Shown piece by piece: positions 43,547 to 52,006 of a DNA stretch of 64,000 bases. The stretch is from Chloroflexota bacterium (GTDB lineage Bacteria > Chloroflexota > UBA11872), in the NCBI GenBank assembly GCA_026707285.1, contig JAPOXD010000016.1:55744-119743 (forward strand), in the 5' to 3' direction. Position 1 is the stretch's first letter; every line of letters begins with the position of its first letter. Under the pieces are notes generated by a model. That model was not told where the DNA came from. It saw only the letters and a list, made by a program, of their open reading frames with translations, and made no database searches. The position numbers were made by a program, and so were the translations under genes.

Positions 43547-43849
43547 GTGAAGTCGCAAATCGATATTCCGAAGGATCAACTCGCCACTTTCTGTAGGGAT
43601 CACGGGATCAAGCGGCTGGCGATCTTCGGTTCCGCGCTACGGTCCGACTTCGGACCAGACAGCGACATCGACATGCTTGTTGAGTTTGCGCCGGACCGTA
43701 TTCCCGGCCTGTTTGCATTCGCCGGCATGGAGCTTGAGTTGACCCGAATGCTCGGTCGTAAGGTCGACCTACGTACTCCAGAGGACTTGAGCCGCTACTT
43801 CCGCCAAGAAGTACTCGCCGAGGCGCAAGTTCAATATGCGCAGGAATGA
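43547..43849 (+). CDS. mntA: MntA-type antitoxin nucleotidyltransferase
   Basis: 100-residue minimal nucleotidyltransferase with [22 protein letters not shown] (GSxxR..D...SDID). MntA antitoxins add AMP units to the HepT toxin tyrosine. GTG 43547 has AAGGAG eight bases upstream; an in-frame ATG at 43490 overlapping thyX is less likely. Overlaps the HEPN gene by 14 bases. GC is clearly lower than in the flanks, consistent with acquisition. Confidence 0.9.
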   Translation: MKSQIDIPKDQLATFCRDHGIKRLAIFGSALRSDFGPDSDIDMLVEFAPDRIPGLFAFAGMELELTRMLGRKVDLRTPEDLSRYFRQEVLAEAQVQYAQE

Positions 43850-44180
43850 TGAGATTCGCCTGCGCCACATGCTCGACGCGGCGCATGCGGCAATGCGGCT
43901 CGCGCACGAACGGGTGCGCAGCGACCTTGACGAAGACGAAGGACTAGCGCATTCCTTAGTCCGAGTTGTCCAGATCATCGGCGAAGCCGCGAGTCACGTA
44001 GACGAGTCTGTTCGGGAAGGCAACCCAGGCATACCCTGGTCTCAGATCATCTCCATGCGCAACCGCCTCGTCCACGCCTACCACGACGTCAACATGGAAA
44101 TCGTCTGGAAGACCGTGCAGGAAGACCTGCCTCAATTGGTCGAGCGACTCGAGCAGATCTTGCCGTCAGAAGCACGCTAA
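43836..44180 (+). CDS. hepT: HEPN-domain ribonuclease toxin (HepT, DUF86)
   Basis: 114 residues. The HEPN catalytic motif Rx4-6H with adjacent Tyr is [14 protein letters not shown], near residue 75; [17 protein letters not shown] and GIPWSQI are family helices. The toxin cleaves RNA and is blocked by AMPylation of the Tyr in the H-x-Y segment. Type VII toxin-antitoxin pair with the upstream gene. The 44181-44284 gap after it holds nothing recognisable. Confidence 0.92.
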   Translation: MRRNDEIRLRHMLDAAHAAMRLAHERVRSDLDEDEGLAHSLVRVVQIIGEAASHVDESVREGNPGIPWSQIISMRNRLVHAYHDVNMEIVWKTVQEDLPQLVERLEQILPSEAR

Positions 44181-44284
44181 CGCGGCAGGCCTGCTGGAAC
44201 TCAACTACACATCGGCTTGACCTACATGGAACCGACGCCGCCCTAAATAATCGCTAGCCAACGGCTCGCAGAGACCTGCACCAC

Positions 44285-45301
44285 CTACCTCGGGTCGCGC
44301 AGCGGCAAATCGGCCAACTCGTGCACGACCGATTCGGGGCGTTGGTTGCGCTCCACGCGCGCGATGTTTTCGTAGGCGAAGCGGATTCGCTTGGTCCAGC
44401 TTTCGTAGGTGGGTCCGGCGAAGTGGGGCGTCAGCACGACTGAGTCAAGGGCAGCCAGCGCCTCACCGGCCGGGAACGGCTCTTCCACGAACGCATCGAG
44501 ACCCGCGCCGCCCAGGTGACCGCGTTGCAGGGCGTCGACGAGCGCGTCTTCGTCGATCACGCCGCCCCGCGCCGTGTTGATCACGATTGCGTCCGGCTTC
44601 ATCCGGGCCAGCTCCGCGGCCCCGATGAGCCCGCGCGTGCTCTCCATCAGCGGCACGTGCAGCGAGACGATGTCCGACGTTTCCAGCAGTTCGGGCCACG
44701 ACACGTAGCGGACTTTCAGGCTCTCGGTCACCTCGCTCGGCGCCTGCACCACGTCGTAGTACTGCAGCTTCACGCCGAACGGGAGCAGGCGCTGCGCGAC
44801 CTGCCGGCCGATCTGCCCGAAGCCCACCAGCCCCACGGTGCGTCCCTCGAGCTCGTGCGGCTCCCATTCGGGCGTCTTGGCGGCGGTCCAGCGACCAGAC
44901 CGCGTATCGCGATCGATCACCGGAAGCCGCCGGAGCACGGAGAGGATGAGCAGGATGGTGTGCTCGGCCACGGCCACCGCGTTGGCGCCGCCGTTGGTGG
45001 CCAGCAGTTGCCCCGCCGCCCGGCAGCGGTCGAGATCGACCGTGTCGTAGCCGGCGGACAGCAGCTGGATCAGCCGCACCCGCCCATCGGGGTCGTAGAT
45101 GGCGTCCGGCAGGGGACTGAGCGGCGTGGCGATCACCACCTCGGCGCTGCGGATGATGTCGGCGTCCTCGTCGGCCAGCGCCGCAACGTCCGCGCCGACG
45201 TGCCGCGTTTCGATCAGCTCCCAGCCGGGCGCGTCCGGCAGAAGCTCATGGGTCAGGCGCCGGCATCCCTCGCCAAACTCCTGGTAGAGCGCAATTCTCA
45301 T
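44285..45301 (-). CDS. D-2-hydroxyacid dehydrogenase
   Basis: 338-residue NAD-dependent dehydrogenase. NAD motif VGLVGFGQIGRQVAQRLLPFG, catalytic Arg region VINTARGGVIDEDALV, the Glu in LDAFVEEPF and the His in VVLTPHFAGPTYESW. LLATNGGANAVAVAEHTILLIL is the substrate-domain signature. Phosphoglycerate-dehydrogenase-like or glyoxylate/hydroxypyruvate reductase-like; which one cannot be told. The ATG at 45301 fits the family start, and a long extension upstream is antisense noise. Confidence 0.92.
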   Translation of the reverse strand: MRIALYQEFGEGCRRLTHELLPDAPGWELIETRHVGADVAALADEDADIIRSAEVVIATPLSPLPDAIYDPDGRVRLIQLLSAGYDTVDLDRCRAAGQLLATNGGANAVAVAEHTILLILSVLRRLPVIDRDTRSGRWTAAKTPEWEPHELEGRTVGLVGFGQIGRQVAQRLLPFGVKLQYYDVVQAPSEVTESLKVRYVSWPELLETSDIVSLHVPLMESTRGLIGAAELARMKPDAIVINTARGGVIDEDALVDALQRGHLGGAGLDAFVEEPFPAGEALAALDSVVLTPHFAGPTYESWTKRIRFAYENIARVERNQRPESVVHELADLPLRDPR

Positions 45302-45374
45302 CGAGCGGATTCTCGCGGGTGATCTGGTGGTGCGGTCACGTCGCGGGCATACCCTAGCAGCCGCGCCCCGACGG

Positions 45375-46898
45375 CTACGGCGCCGGGTAGCCGGCAGCCG
45401 CCAGCGCCGCCCGCGCCACCGCGGCTTCGTCCCAGGCAATGGTGCGATCGGCATAGGCGATGCTCGTCTCGTGGCCCTTGCCCGCCAGCAGCACCGTGTC
45501 GCCCGGACCGGCCTGGGCGATGGCCGTGTGAATGGCCGCCCGTCGATCCAGCACGATGTCGATCCAGCTGTCGGGCCGTACTTCCCGGGCTCCGGCAACG
45601 ACCGCCTCGGCGATGGCTTGGGGGTCTTCACTGCGCGGATCTTCGTCGGCCACCAGGATCCAGTCGGCCAGTTCGGCAGCCGCGCGACCCAGCAGCGGCC
45701 GCTTGCTCCGATCCTGATCGCCCGCGCTGCCGAAAAGGGCGATGAGTCGACCGGGAGTTTGCAGACGCAGCGCCCGCAGACAGGCCTCCAGCGCGGCCGG
45801 CGTGTGCGCGAAGTCCACGATGACCCGAAACGGCTGACCGCAATCGATGACCTGCATCCGCCCGGGCACGGACGCAATGTTCGGCAGCGCCGCCATCGCA
45901 TCGTCGAGGCTGCCGCAAATCGACCCGACACACGCGGCGGCGGCGGCGATGTTGGCGGCATTCCAGAGGCCGACAAGGTTGGTGCGAACGGTCCACCGTC
46001 CCCAGGGAGAGTTCAGCGTCACCTGCCGGCGCCCGTCGTCGAGCTCGATCCACTCAGACTGCACGTCGGACGTCGGTTGCGCGCCAAACGTAATCACGTC
46101 GCTGCGCGTGTGCCGCGCAAACCCCGCCACGACCGGATCGTCGGCGTTGAGAATCGCCGCGCGACCTCGGTCGGTGGCCGGAGTCGCGTCCAGCAGATCG
46201 AGCAGCCGGCGCTTGGCCCGGCGGTAGCCCTCGATGCTGCGGTGAAGGTCGAGATGCTCATGGGTCACGTTGGTAATCACCGCGCGGTCGAAGCTAAAGC
46301 CGTCCACGCGCTGGAGCTCCAGCGCGTGCGAGGCCACTTCGAGCACCGCCCAGTCGACTCCGGCGGCCACCAGCTCGCGCAGCTGCCGGGCGATCACCGG
46401 CGGCTCGGGAGTCGTCAGCCGCCCGGCGGCCGGCAGCCACTCGCCGGCAAGCCACGTACCCACGGTGGTCATCGCGCCGGCGGCGAGTCCTTGCGCTTGG
46501 AGCATTGCCGCGATCAGGTGACTGGTGGTGGTCTTTCCGTCCGTACCCGTCACGCCGACCGTTCCGAGGGCCAGATCGGGCTCGCCCCAGAGTCGCCGGG
46601 CCAGCGCGGCCAGCGCCCACCGGCCGTCCGGCACGATCGCCAGCCCGACATGGCCAGGCACGTCGACCGGACGTTCGGCCACCACCGCCACCGCGCCGGC
46701 GTCAAGCGCCGCCGGGATGTAGACGTGTCCGTCGTCGCGCAGCCCTCGCCGGGCGACGAAGCAGGCGCCGGGGCCAACCTGTCGCGAATCGAAGTGCACC
46801 GACTCGATCAGTCCGCGGGCCGATTGGCGCAGTTGCGCGTCCGGACAAGCCGCGAGCAGATCGGTGAAAGATCGCGGGACCGGCGCGCTGCCGCTCAT
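45375..46898 (-). CDS. murE: UDP-N-acetylmuramyl-tripeptide synthetase (MurE)
   Basis: 507-residue Mur ligase that adds the third residue of the stem peptide. UDP-binding HFDSRQVGPGACFVARRG, P-loop VGVTGTDGKTTTSHLIAAML, TTPEPPVIARQL, EVASHALELQRVDGF, THEHLDLHRS and the C-terminal VADEDPRSEDP. The last motif keeps Arg of the DNPR signature (as EDPR), which favours a diaminopimelate-type substrate over lysine, though not conclusively. ATG 46898 forms ATGA with the FemAB stop, so the two are coupled. No other mur gene is in the window. Confidence 0.92.
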   Translation of the reverse strand: MSGSAPVPRSFTDLLAACPDAQLRQSARGLIESVHFDSRQVGPGACFVARRGLRDDGHVYIPAALDAGAVAVVAERPVDVPGHVGLAIVPDGRWALAALARRLWGEPDLALGTVGVTGTDGKTTTSHLIAAMLQAQGLAAGAMTTVGTWLAGEWLPAAGRLTTPEPPVIARQLRELVAAGVDWAVLEVASHALELQRVDGFSFDRAVITNVTHEHLDLHRSIEGYRRAKRRLLDLLDATPATDRGRAAILNADDPVVAGFARHTRSDVITFGAQPTSDVQSEWIELDDGRRQVTLNSPWGRWTVRTNLVGLWNAANIAAAAACVGSICGSLDDAMAALPNIASVPGRMQVIDCGQPFRVIVDFAHTPAALEACLRALRLQTPGRLIALFGSAGDQDRSKRPLLGRAAAELADWILVADEDPRSEDPQAIAEAVVAGAREVRPDSWIDIVLDRRAAIHTAIAQAGPGDTVLLAGKGHETSIAYADRTIAWDEAAVARAALAAAGYPAP

Positions 46899-47944
46899 AC
46901 CGGACCCGCCTGGCCGGCGCGCGCGCTGTGAATTGCTTCGCGCAGGCGCACGGCGCGGGTGAGCAGCCATGCCCGCGCAGGCTGTAGCGTTAGATCGAAC
47001 GCGCCGGGATAGGTCACCAGGTCCGGTTTGAATCCGAGCTTGAACCGGTGCACGCCGGCCATGGCGTCGTTTGCGTCGTCGGGGTCCGCCATGCCCCAGA
47101 GGTCGTAGCGCCCGAAGCCGTGCCCTTTAGCCCACTGCATGGCCGCCCACTGCATGGCGTGCGGCGCCATGAGGTTGCGATGCTGGTTCGACGATCCCCC
47201 GAAGACGTAAGCGGCGGCGCGGCCCGCGCCCACCACCATGAGCGCCGCCAGCGGCATTCCCTGATACCGCGCGATGAAGAGCGCTCCCTGATCGGGTTGA
47301 AACGTCTGCCACACATCGCGGTAGTACGACGCATGGTGAATGGTAAACCGCTCACGCGAAGCCGTTACCTGCATCAACTCGACGAACGCCTCGAAGTCGG
47401 CGTCGCATTCGACAAGCGCCACCTCCACGCCGCGGCGCCCTGCGAGCCGGACGTTGTACCGCATCTTGGACTTGAAGCCGCCGAGGATGTCGGATTCCGG
47501 GCGCTCGAGGTCGACCACGGCGGTACGCGGGATCTGCACGAACTGGTTTGACGACCGGAATCCACAGGACGAAACCGCATCAGCGGCCAAACTGCTCGGC
47601 GGCTCGATGCGGACGAAGGATGCGCCGTGGTCCCGGCCGACCTCGATGGCCGAATGCGCCACCGCCGCGGCGGCGTCCGGGGTTTCGGCCAGCGGTCCGC
47701 GCGGCACATAGGCCAGTCCGACACGCGGCCCGCCCGGCCACGCTCGCCGGGTGCGGATGAGCACTTGCGCCCCGCCCGCGAGACTGCCGTCGCCGCGCGG
47801 CAGACCCAGCCGGATCGCGCGCCATCCGTATCGCGACTTCAGCTCCCCCCACCGCCACGACTGCAGAAAGCCACCATCGGTATGTCCGGCCACAAAGGCC
47901 TCCCACGCCGCTTGCGACTCGACCGGGACGACGGCGGCGGTCAT
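46895..47944 (-). CDS. FemAB-family aminoacyltransferase (peptidoglycan bridge)
   Basis: 349 residues. GGFLQSWRWGELKSRYGWRAIRLGL begins the first GNAT-like lobe. FKSKMRYNVRLAGRRGVEV is the characteristic FemX/FemAB lysine-rich segment; ALFIARYQGMPLAALMVVGAG, AAYVFGGSSNQHRNLMAPHAMQW and YDLWGMAD are the second lobe. Adds amino acids from aminoacyl-tRNA to the peptidoglycan stem peptide, or acts on a related acceptor. ATGA overlaps on both sides (ubiE stop/this start, this stop/murE start) link it to MurE. Confidence 0.93.
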   Translation of the reverse strand: MTAAVVPVESQAAWEAFVAGHTDGGFLQSWRWGELKSRYGWRAIRLGLPRGDGSLAGGAQVLIRTRRAWPGGPRVGLAYVPRGPLAETPDAAAAVAHSAIEVGRDHGASFVRIEPPSSLAADAVSSCGFRSSNQFVQIPRTAVVDLERPESDILGGFKSKMRYNVRLAGRRGVEVALVECDADFEAFVELMQVTASRERFTIHHASYYRDVWQTFQPDQGALFIARYQGMPLAALMVVGAGRAAAYVFGGSSNQHRNLMAPHAMQWAAMQWAKGHGFGRYDLWGMADPDDANDAMAGVHRFKLGFKPDLVTYPGAFDLTLQPARAWLLTRAVRLREAIHSARAGQAGPV

Positions 47945-48636
47945 GGGCGGCGCGCCACGTGGATCGCCACGGCGCCCAGGGCGTGCTTGCGGAACCGCAC
48001 GTCAACGAAGCCGGCGGCCTCGATCTGCTGGGCCAGCTCCTGCGCCGTGGGAAAGTCGTCCACCGACTCGGGCAGCCAGGTGTAGGCCGCTCCGTGGCCG
48101 CTGATCCGGCGCCCCACCCAGGGAATCCACCGATGGAAATACAGGCGGAAGAGGTGCCGGAACACCGGCGTGCGGATCGGCGTCATCTCGAGGATGACCA
48201 GCACGCCGCCGGGACGCAACACCCTTGCGAAGCCGCTCCAGGCTCGCGGCAGGCTGTCCAGGTTGCGCGGCAGAAACGCGCTAACGACCGCATCGACGGA
48301 GCCGGATGCCAGCGGCAGACGCAGCGCGTCGCCCTGCAGGGCGCTGACATCGGCCCCGTCACGCCGCGCACGCGCCATCCCGTGAGCCAGCATCTCGCCG
48401 GCGAAATCGAGCGCAATGACTCGGGGGGCGTTGGCCGAGCGGCGCCAGGCTTCCAGCGACAGGTCGAACGTCCCGGCGCCGGCGTCAAGAATGGTCGCGG
48501 GGCGGCCGATGAGCGCCCGATCCACGGCATGACGTCTCCAGCCGCGGTCCATCCCGAAACTCATCAGCCGGTTGAGCATGTCGTAGCGGGGTGCAATCGC
48601 GTCGAACATGGGACGCACCCACGGCGATTTGGCCAT
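47941..48636 (-). CDS. UbiE/COQ5-family quinone methyltransferase
   Basis: 231-residue SAM methyltransferase. VRPMFDAIAPRYDMLNRLMSFGMDRGWRR is the family start, ILDAGAGTFDLSLEA the SAM motif, LPLASGSVDAVVSAFLPRNL the following strand, and AYTWLPESVDDFPTAQELAQQIEAAGF the C-terminal motif. Likely the demethylmenaquinone (or related) methyltransferase; the polyprenyl synthase gene 25 bases upstream supports a quinone role. The DxGxGTGxxA motif is slightly altered (DAGAGTFDLS). Confidence 0.9.
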   Translation of the reverse strand: MAKSPWVRPMFDAIAPRYDMLNRLMSFGMDRGWRRHAVDRALIGRPATILDAGAGTFDLSLEAWRRSANAPRVIALDFAGEMLAHGMARARRDGADVSALQGDALRLPLASGSVDAVVSAFLPRNLDSLPRAWSGFARVLRPGGVLVILEMTPIRTPVFRHLFRLYFHRWIPWVGRRISGHGAAYTWLPESVDDFPTAQELAQQIEAAGFVDVRFRKHALGAVAIHVARRP

Positions 48637-48661
48637 GCCGCATTATCGGCCGCGCGGGCGG

Positions 48662-49612
48662 CTAGCGGGTGCGCTCGGTTGCCTGGTGGATAAAGGCCGC
48701 CAAAGACTCGCGCGACGGGGACGGACGCACGCGGTCCAGGGCGGCCCCGGCCTGCACCGCGTAGCGCCCAGCGACCGCCGCCGCATCTTCAACCGCACCC
48801 GACGACTTGATCGCATCGAGGGCCTGCATGACATCGGCGTCATCGGTCGCCTTACCGGTGAGCACCGCGCGCACGGGATCGTCGTCGCCGGCCCGGTCGC
48901 CGAGGTACAAGATCACCGGAAGCGTGACCAGCCCGGCGCGCAGATCGGTTCCGACGGGCTTGCCGGTTTCGGCCACCAGGCCGCTGATATCCAGGATGTC
49001 GTCGGTGATCTGAAAAGCCATGCCGAGGCTCCAGCCGAGGTCTCGGAATGCCTTCTGCTCAGCCGCTGGGCAGTCGCCCAGCACGGCGGCGGCTTCACAG
49101 GCCAGCGCGAACAGCGAAGCCGTCTTGTGTCCAATCTTCCTCAGGTATTGCTCGCGCGCCAGCTTGCCGTCGTCGTCGTAGGTCGGCGTCACAAACTCGC
49201 TTGTGGACATGTCGTGGATGGTGGCCGCGAACAAGCGCACGATGACCGGTCGATCAAGCTGCGCGACCAGGTCGGCGGCGGTCGCAAACAGATAGTCGCC
49301 GGCCAGCACGGCGATCTTTTGCGACCACATGACGTGCACGGCGGGCTGCCCGCGACGCTCGGGCGAGCTGTCGACGATGTCGTCGTGCACCAGCGTGGCC
49401 GAGTGCAGCACCTCCGTGGCAGCCGCCAGCTTGGCTACGGCTTCCGGGCGCCCACCGACGATCGCGGCGACGTGGAGCGCTAGGGCCGGTCGCAGACGCT
49501 TGCCCGGCGCTAGCAGCACCGCGCCGAGGACTTCCTCGAGCAGGGGAATCTCGGGAACGCGTGAACAGGCGCGGAGAACGTCTTCGACCTCGGCAAGCCG
49601 CGGCGCGACCAT
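48662..49612 (-). CDS. Polyprenyl diphosphate synthase
   Basis: 316 residues; condenses isopentenyl diphosphate units into a prenyl chain, probably the quinone tail or lipid carrier. First aspartate-rich motif TLVHDDIVDSSPERRG (DDxxD), second AFQITDDILDISG; GKRLRPALAL is the conserved basic stretch. ATG 49612 (MVAPRLAEVEDVL) is preferred; an upstream ATG at 49693 would overlap tatD by 41 bases. Upstream neighbour tatD, downstream ubiE. Confidence 0.92.
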   Translation of the reverse strand: MVAPRLAEVEDVLRACSRVPEIPLLEEVLGAVLLAPGKRLRPALALHVAAIVGGRPEAVAKLAAATEVLHSATLVHDDIVDSSPERRGQPAVHVMWSQKIAVLAGDYLFATAADLVAQLDRPVIVRLFAATIHDMSTSEFVTPTYDDDGKLAREQYLRKIGHKTASLFALACEAAAVLGDCPAAEQKAFRDLGWSLGMAFQITDDILDISGLVAETGKPVGTDLRAGLVTLPVILYLGDRAGDDDPVRAVLTGKATDDADVMQALDAIKSSGAVEDAAAVAGRYAVQAGAALDRVRPSPSRESLAAFIHQATERTR

Positions 49613-49652
49613 GCTGGTCGCGTGGTGGTCAGCGTCGGCCGCCGATTGATGG

Positions 49653-50432
49653 TCAGGCACAGGCGGCGGAAGCACCGAAGACGGCGCGCGCATTCCGGGT
49701 GGTCTTCTCGGCCAGTGAGGGTACCGACATTCCCACCGCCGCCGCCACTACCGCCGCCGTATGCGGCAGGTGCGCCGGTTCGTTGCGCCGGCCTCGAAGC
49801 GGCTCCGGGGACAGATAGGGCGCGTCCGTTTCGAGCAGCAACCGCTCAGGCGGGATTTCGGCTGCCGCGGCGCGCAGCTCGTGCTCGCGACGAAACGTGA
49901 CGATGCCCGAAAGCGAGATGTGCAGCCCGAGATTGGTGAACTCACGGGCCTGATTGGCGTCCCCCGCAAAGCTGTGCATCACGCCCGTGATTCCCGGCAC
50001 GGCCTCAAGCACGGCGGCTACGGCGTCAAGCGACTCGCGCGAGTGGATCACGACCGGCAGGTCAAGCTCGACCGCCAACGCGCACTGCTCCGCAAATGCG
50101 CGCGCTTGGACGTCGCGCGGTTGGAACTCGCGGTAGTGGTCGAGCCCGGTCTCGCCGATGGCGCGGACCTTCGGGTGGGCGGCCAGCGTACGCAACTCGC
50201 GCGCCGCGCGGCGGTCCCAGCTCCCGCATTCGTGCGGATGCACGCCGACGGACGCCAACCACCCGTCATAGCGCTCGGCAAGCTCGATGGCCCGGCGGCT
50301 CGACTCGAGGTCGTTGGCCACCACCAGCAATTCAGCGACGCCGGCGGCAACCGCGCGGGCGTGGAGCGCCGGCAATTCGTCGGCGAAGACGTGGTCGCCC
50401 AGATGCGCGTGGGTGTCGAAGAGCGTGGCTAT
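49653..50432 (-). CDS. tatD: TatD-family metal-dependent hydrolase
   Basis: 259-residue DNase/exonuclease of the amidohydrolase fold. Metal residues: LFDTHAHLGDHVF (HxH), GVHPHECGSWD, AIGETGLDHYRE (Glu), VVIHSRESLDAV, GVMHSFAG and LLLETDAPYLSPEP (Asp). No ATG, GTG or TTG occurs in frame for over 40 codons upstream of the essential HxH, and downstream starts would delete it. The reading therefore begins at ATA 50432, five residues before FDTHAHL, overlapping the metG stop as ATAG. Confidence 0.93.
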   Translation of the reverse strand: MATLFDTHAHLGDHVFADELPALHARAVAAGVAELLVVANDLESSRRAIELAERYDGWLASVGVHPHECGSWDRRAARELRTLAAHPKVRAIGETGLDHYREFQPRDVQARAFAEQCALAVELDLPVVIHSRESLDAVAAVLEAVPGITGVMHSFAGDANQAREFTNLGLHISLSGIVTFRREHELRAAAAEIPPERLLLETDAPYLSPEPLRGRRNEPAHLPHTAAVVAAAVGMSVPSLAEKTTRNARAVFGASAACA

Positions 50433-51961
50433 GCGGCCTCGATGCGCGGAAACAGCGCCGCGCCGCCCGGAACCCGGTGCCCGGCCGGCAAGCCGGTCCA
50501 GCCGCCCGCGCCCCAGTCGCCGGGTCCGGCGGGCGGCAGGCCCAAGCGGCCGAGGATGGCGGTGGACGTCCGCGGCATGGCCGGCTGGAGTTGGATCGCA
50601 ATGTGGCGCACCGCCTCCAGGGCGGCGCCCAACACGGTTGACAGCCGCTCGCGCTGCGCGGGGTCCCTGGCCAGGCGCCACGGCTCGGTGCGGTCGATAT
50701 ACCGATTCACCGCGCTCACGAAGTCGAACGTAGCGCCCAGGGCCAGGTGCAGCCGCCAGGACTCGTAGTGCGCTTCGGCCAGCGTCCAAGCCGTTTCGGC
50801 CGCCGCGCGCAGCTCGCTCTCCACCTCCGACGGCTCTTCCGCCGGCGGGACCACGCCGTCGAAATAGCGACCGAGCATGGACGTGGTGCGCAGCACCAGG
50901 TTGCCGAGGTCGTTGCCCAGGTCGTCCTGGTAACGGCGGCCCATGTTTCTCCACTTGAAGTCGCCGTCGCGATCGAAGGGCACCTCGCGCAGCAGGTAGT
51001 AGCGCAGGGCATCCGAACCGTGCCGCTCGATCACATCGGCCGGTCGCACGATGTGACCGCTCGTTTGGCTCATCGGCGCGCCTTCGTAGTCCACCCATCC
51101 GTGCACCACGACTTGCCGGGGCAGCGGCAAACCCGCCGACATGAGCATCGTGGGCCAATAGAGCGCGTGGAAGCGCACGATGTCCTTGCCGATGACGTGC
51201 GCCTCGGCCGGCCACCACTGCTCGAATGCCGCCTCGCCGCCGTTTTGCCCGAAGCCAATGCCGGTGATGTAGTTGATCAGCGCGTCGAACCAGACATAGA
51301 TCCGCTGCGCGGGATCGTTGGGCAGCGGGATGCCCCAGGTCAGCGAGGCGCGCGAGATGCTGAAATCTCGCAGGCCCTGGCGAATAATCCCGAGCATCTC
51401 GTTGCGCCGCGTGTCCGGGTACACGAAGTCCGGGTGAGCCTCGTAATGGGCGGCGATGGCGTCCTGGTACTTGGACATGCGGAAGAAGTAGTTCCGCTCG
51501 GTGACCCACTCGGGTTTGGCGTCGTGGAACGGACATAGCCCATCGGTCAAGTCGTCGTCCGTGTAGAACGCCTCGCAGGGGACGCAATACCACCCTTCGT
51601 AGTCGCCCTCGTAGATGTCGCCTTGGGCCAGCACGCGAGCAAAGAATTCATTCACCGTCACGTGATGCCTCGGCTCCGTGGTGCGAACGAAGTCGTCGAA
51701 TTCGACGTCAACGCTGCGCCAGACGTCTTGGAAGCGTTCGGCGGCCTCATCGACATACGCCATCGTGTCGACGCCCGCCTCCGCGGCCTGGCGGCTGACG
51801 CGCTGGCTGTTCTCATCGAGGCCGCCGAGGAAATAGGCGTCAATCCCGCGCAGGCGCTTGAAGCGCACCACGGCATCCGCGGCGATCATTTCGAAGCTGT
51901 GGCCCACATGCGGCTCGCCGCTGGGATAGGGAATGGCGGTGGTGAGGTAGTACTTCGACAC
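50429..51961 (-). CDS. metG: Methionyl-tRNA synthetase with an altered KMSKS loop
   Basis: 510-residue class I synthetase. LTTAIPYPSGEPHVGHSFEM holds the HIGH motif (HVGH). The zinc-type knuckle is YCVPCEAFYTDDD...LCPFHDAKPEW, and TWGIPLPND, YVWFDALINYITGIGF and ALYWPTMLMSAGLPLP are typical. The KMSKS loop reads GAPMSQTSGHIVRP: both lysines are replaced. The rest is intact, with GSDALRYYLLREVPFDRDGDF and the anticodon-binding helices. GTG 51961 start. Second gene of the rsmI-metG-tatD operon. Confidence 0.95.
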   Translation of the reverse strand: MSKYYLTTAIPYPSGEPHVGHSFEMIAADAVVRFKRLRGIDAYFLGGLDENSQRVSRQAAEAGVDTMAYVDEAAERFQDVWRSVDVEFDDFVRTTEPRHHVTVNEFFARVLAQGDIYEGDYEGWYCVPCEAFYTDDDLTDGLCPFHDAKPEWVTERNYFFRMSKYQDAIAAHYEAHPDFVYPDTRRNEMLGIIRQGLRDFSISRASLTWGIPLPNDPAQRIYVWFDALINYITGIGFGQNGGEAAFEQWWPAEAHVIGKDIVRFHALYWPTMLMSAGLPLPRQVVVHGWVDYEGAPMSQTSGHIVRPADVIERHGSDALRYYLLREVPFDRDGDFKWRNMGRRYQDDLGNDLGNLVLRTTSMLGRYFDGVVPPAEEPSEVESELRAAAETAWTLAEAHYESWRLHLALGATFDFVSAVNRYIDRTEPWRLARDPAQRERLSTVLGAALEAVRHIAIQLQPAMPRTSTAILGRLGLPPAGPGDWGAGGWTGLPAGHRVPGGAALFPRIEAA

Positions 51962-52006
51962 AGAGGATTTCGCGCGACGCGAGTTCGCGATTCTATCCCA
52001 GGCGCC

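Noticed and set aside
50433..51593. Long upstream extension of tatD (646 residues in frame)
   Set aside because: It runs antisense-free but out of frame through metG and reads as Arg/Gly-rich noise; the family begins at FDTHAHL.
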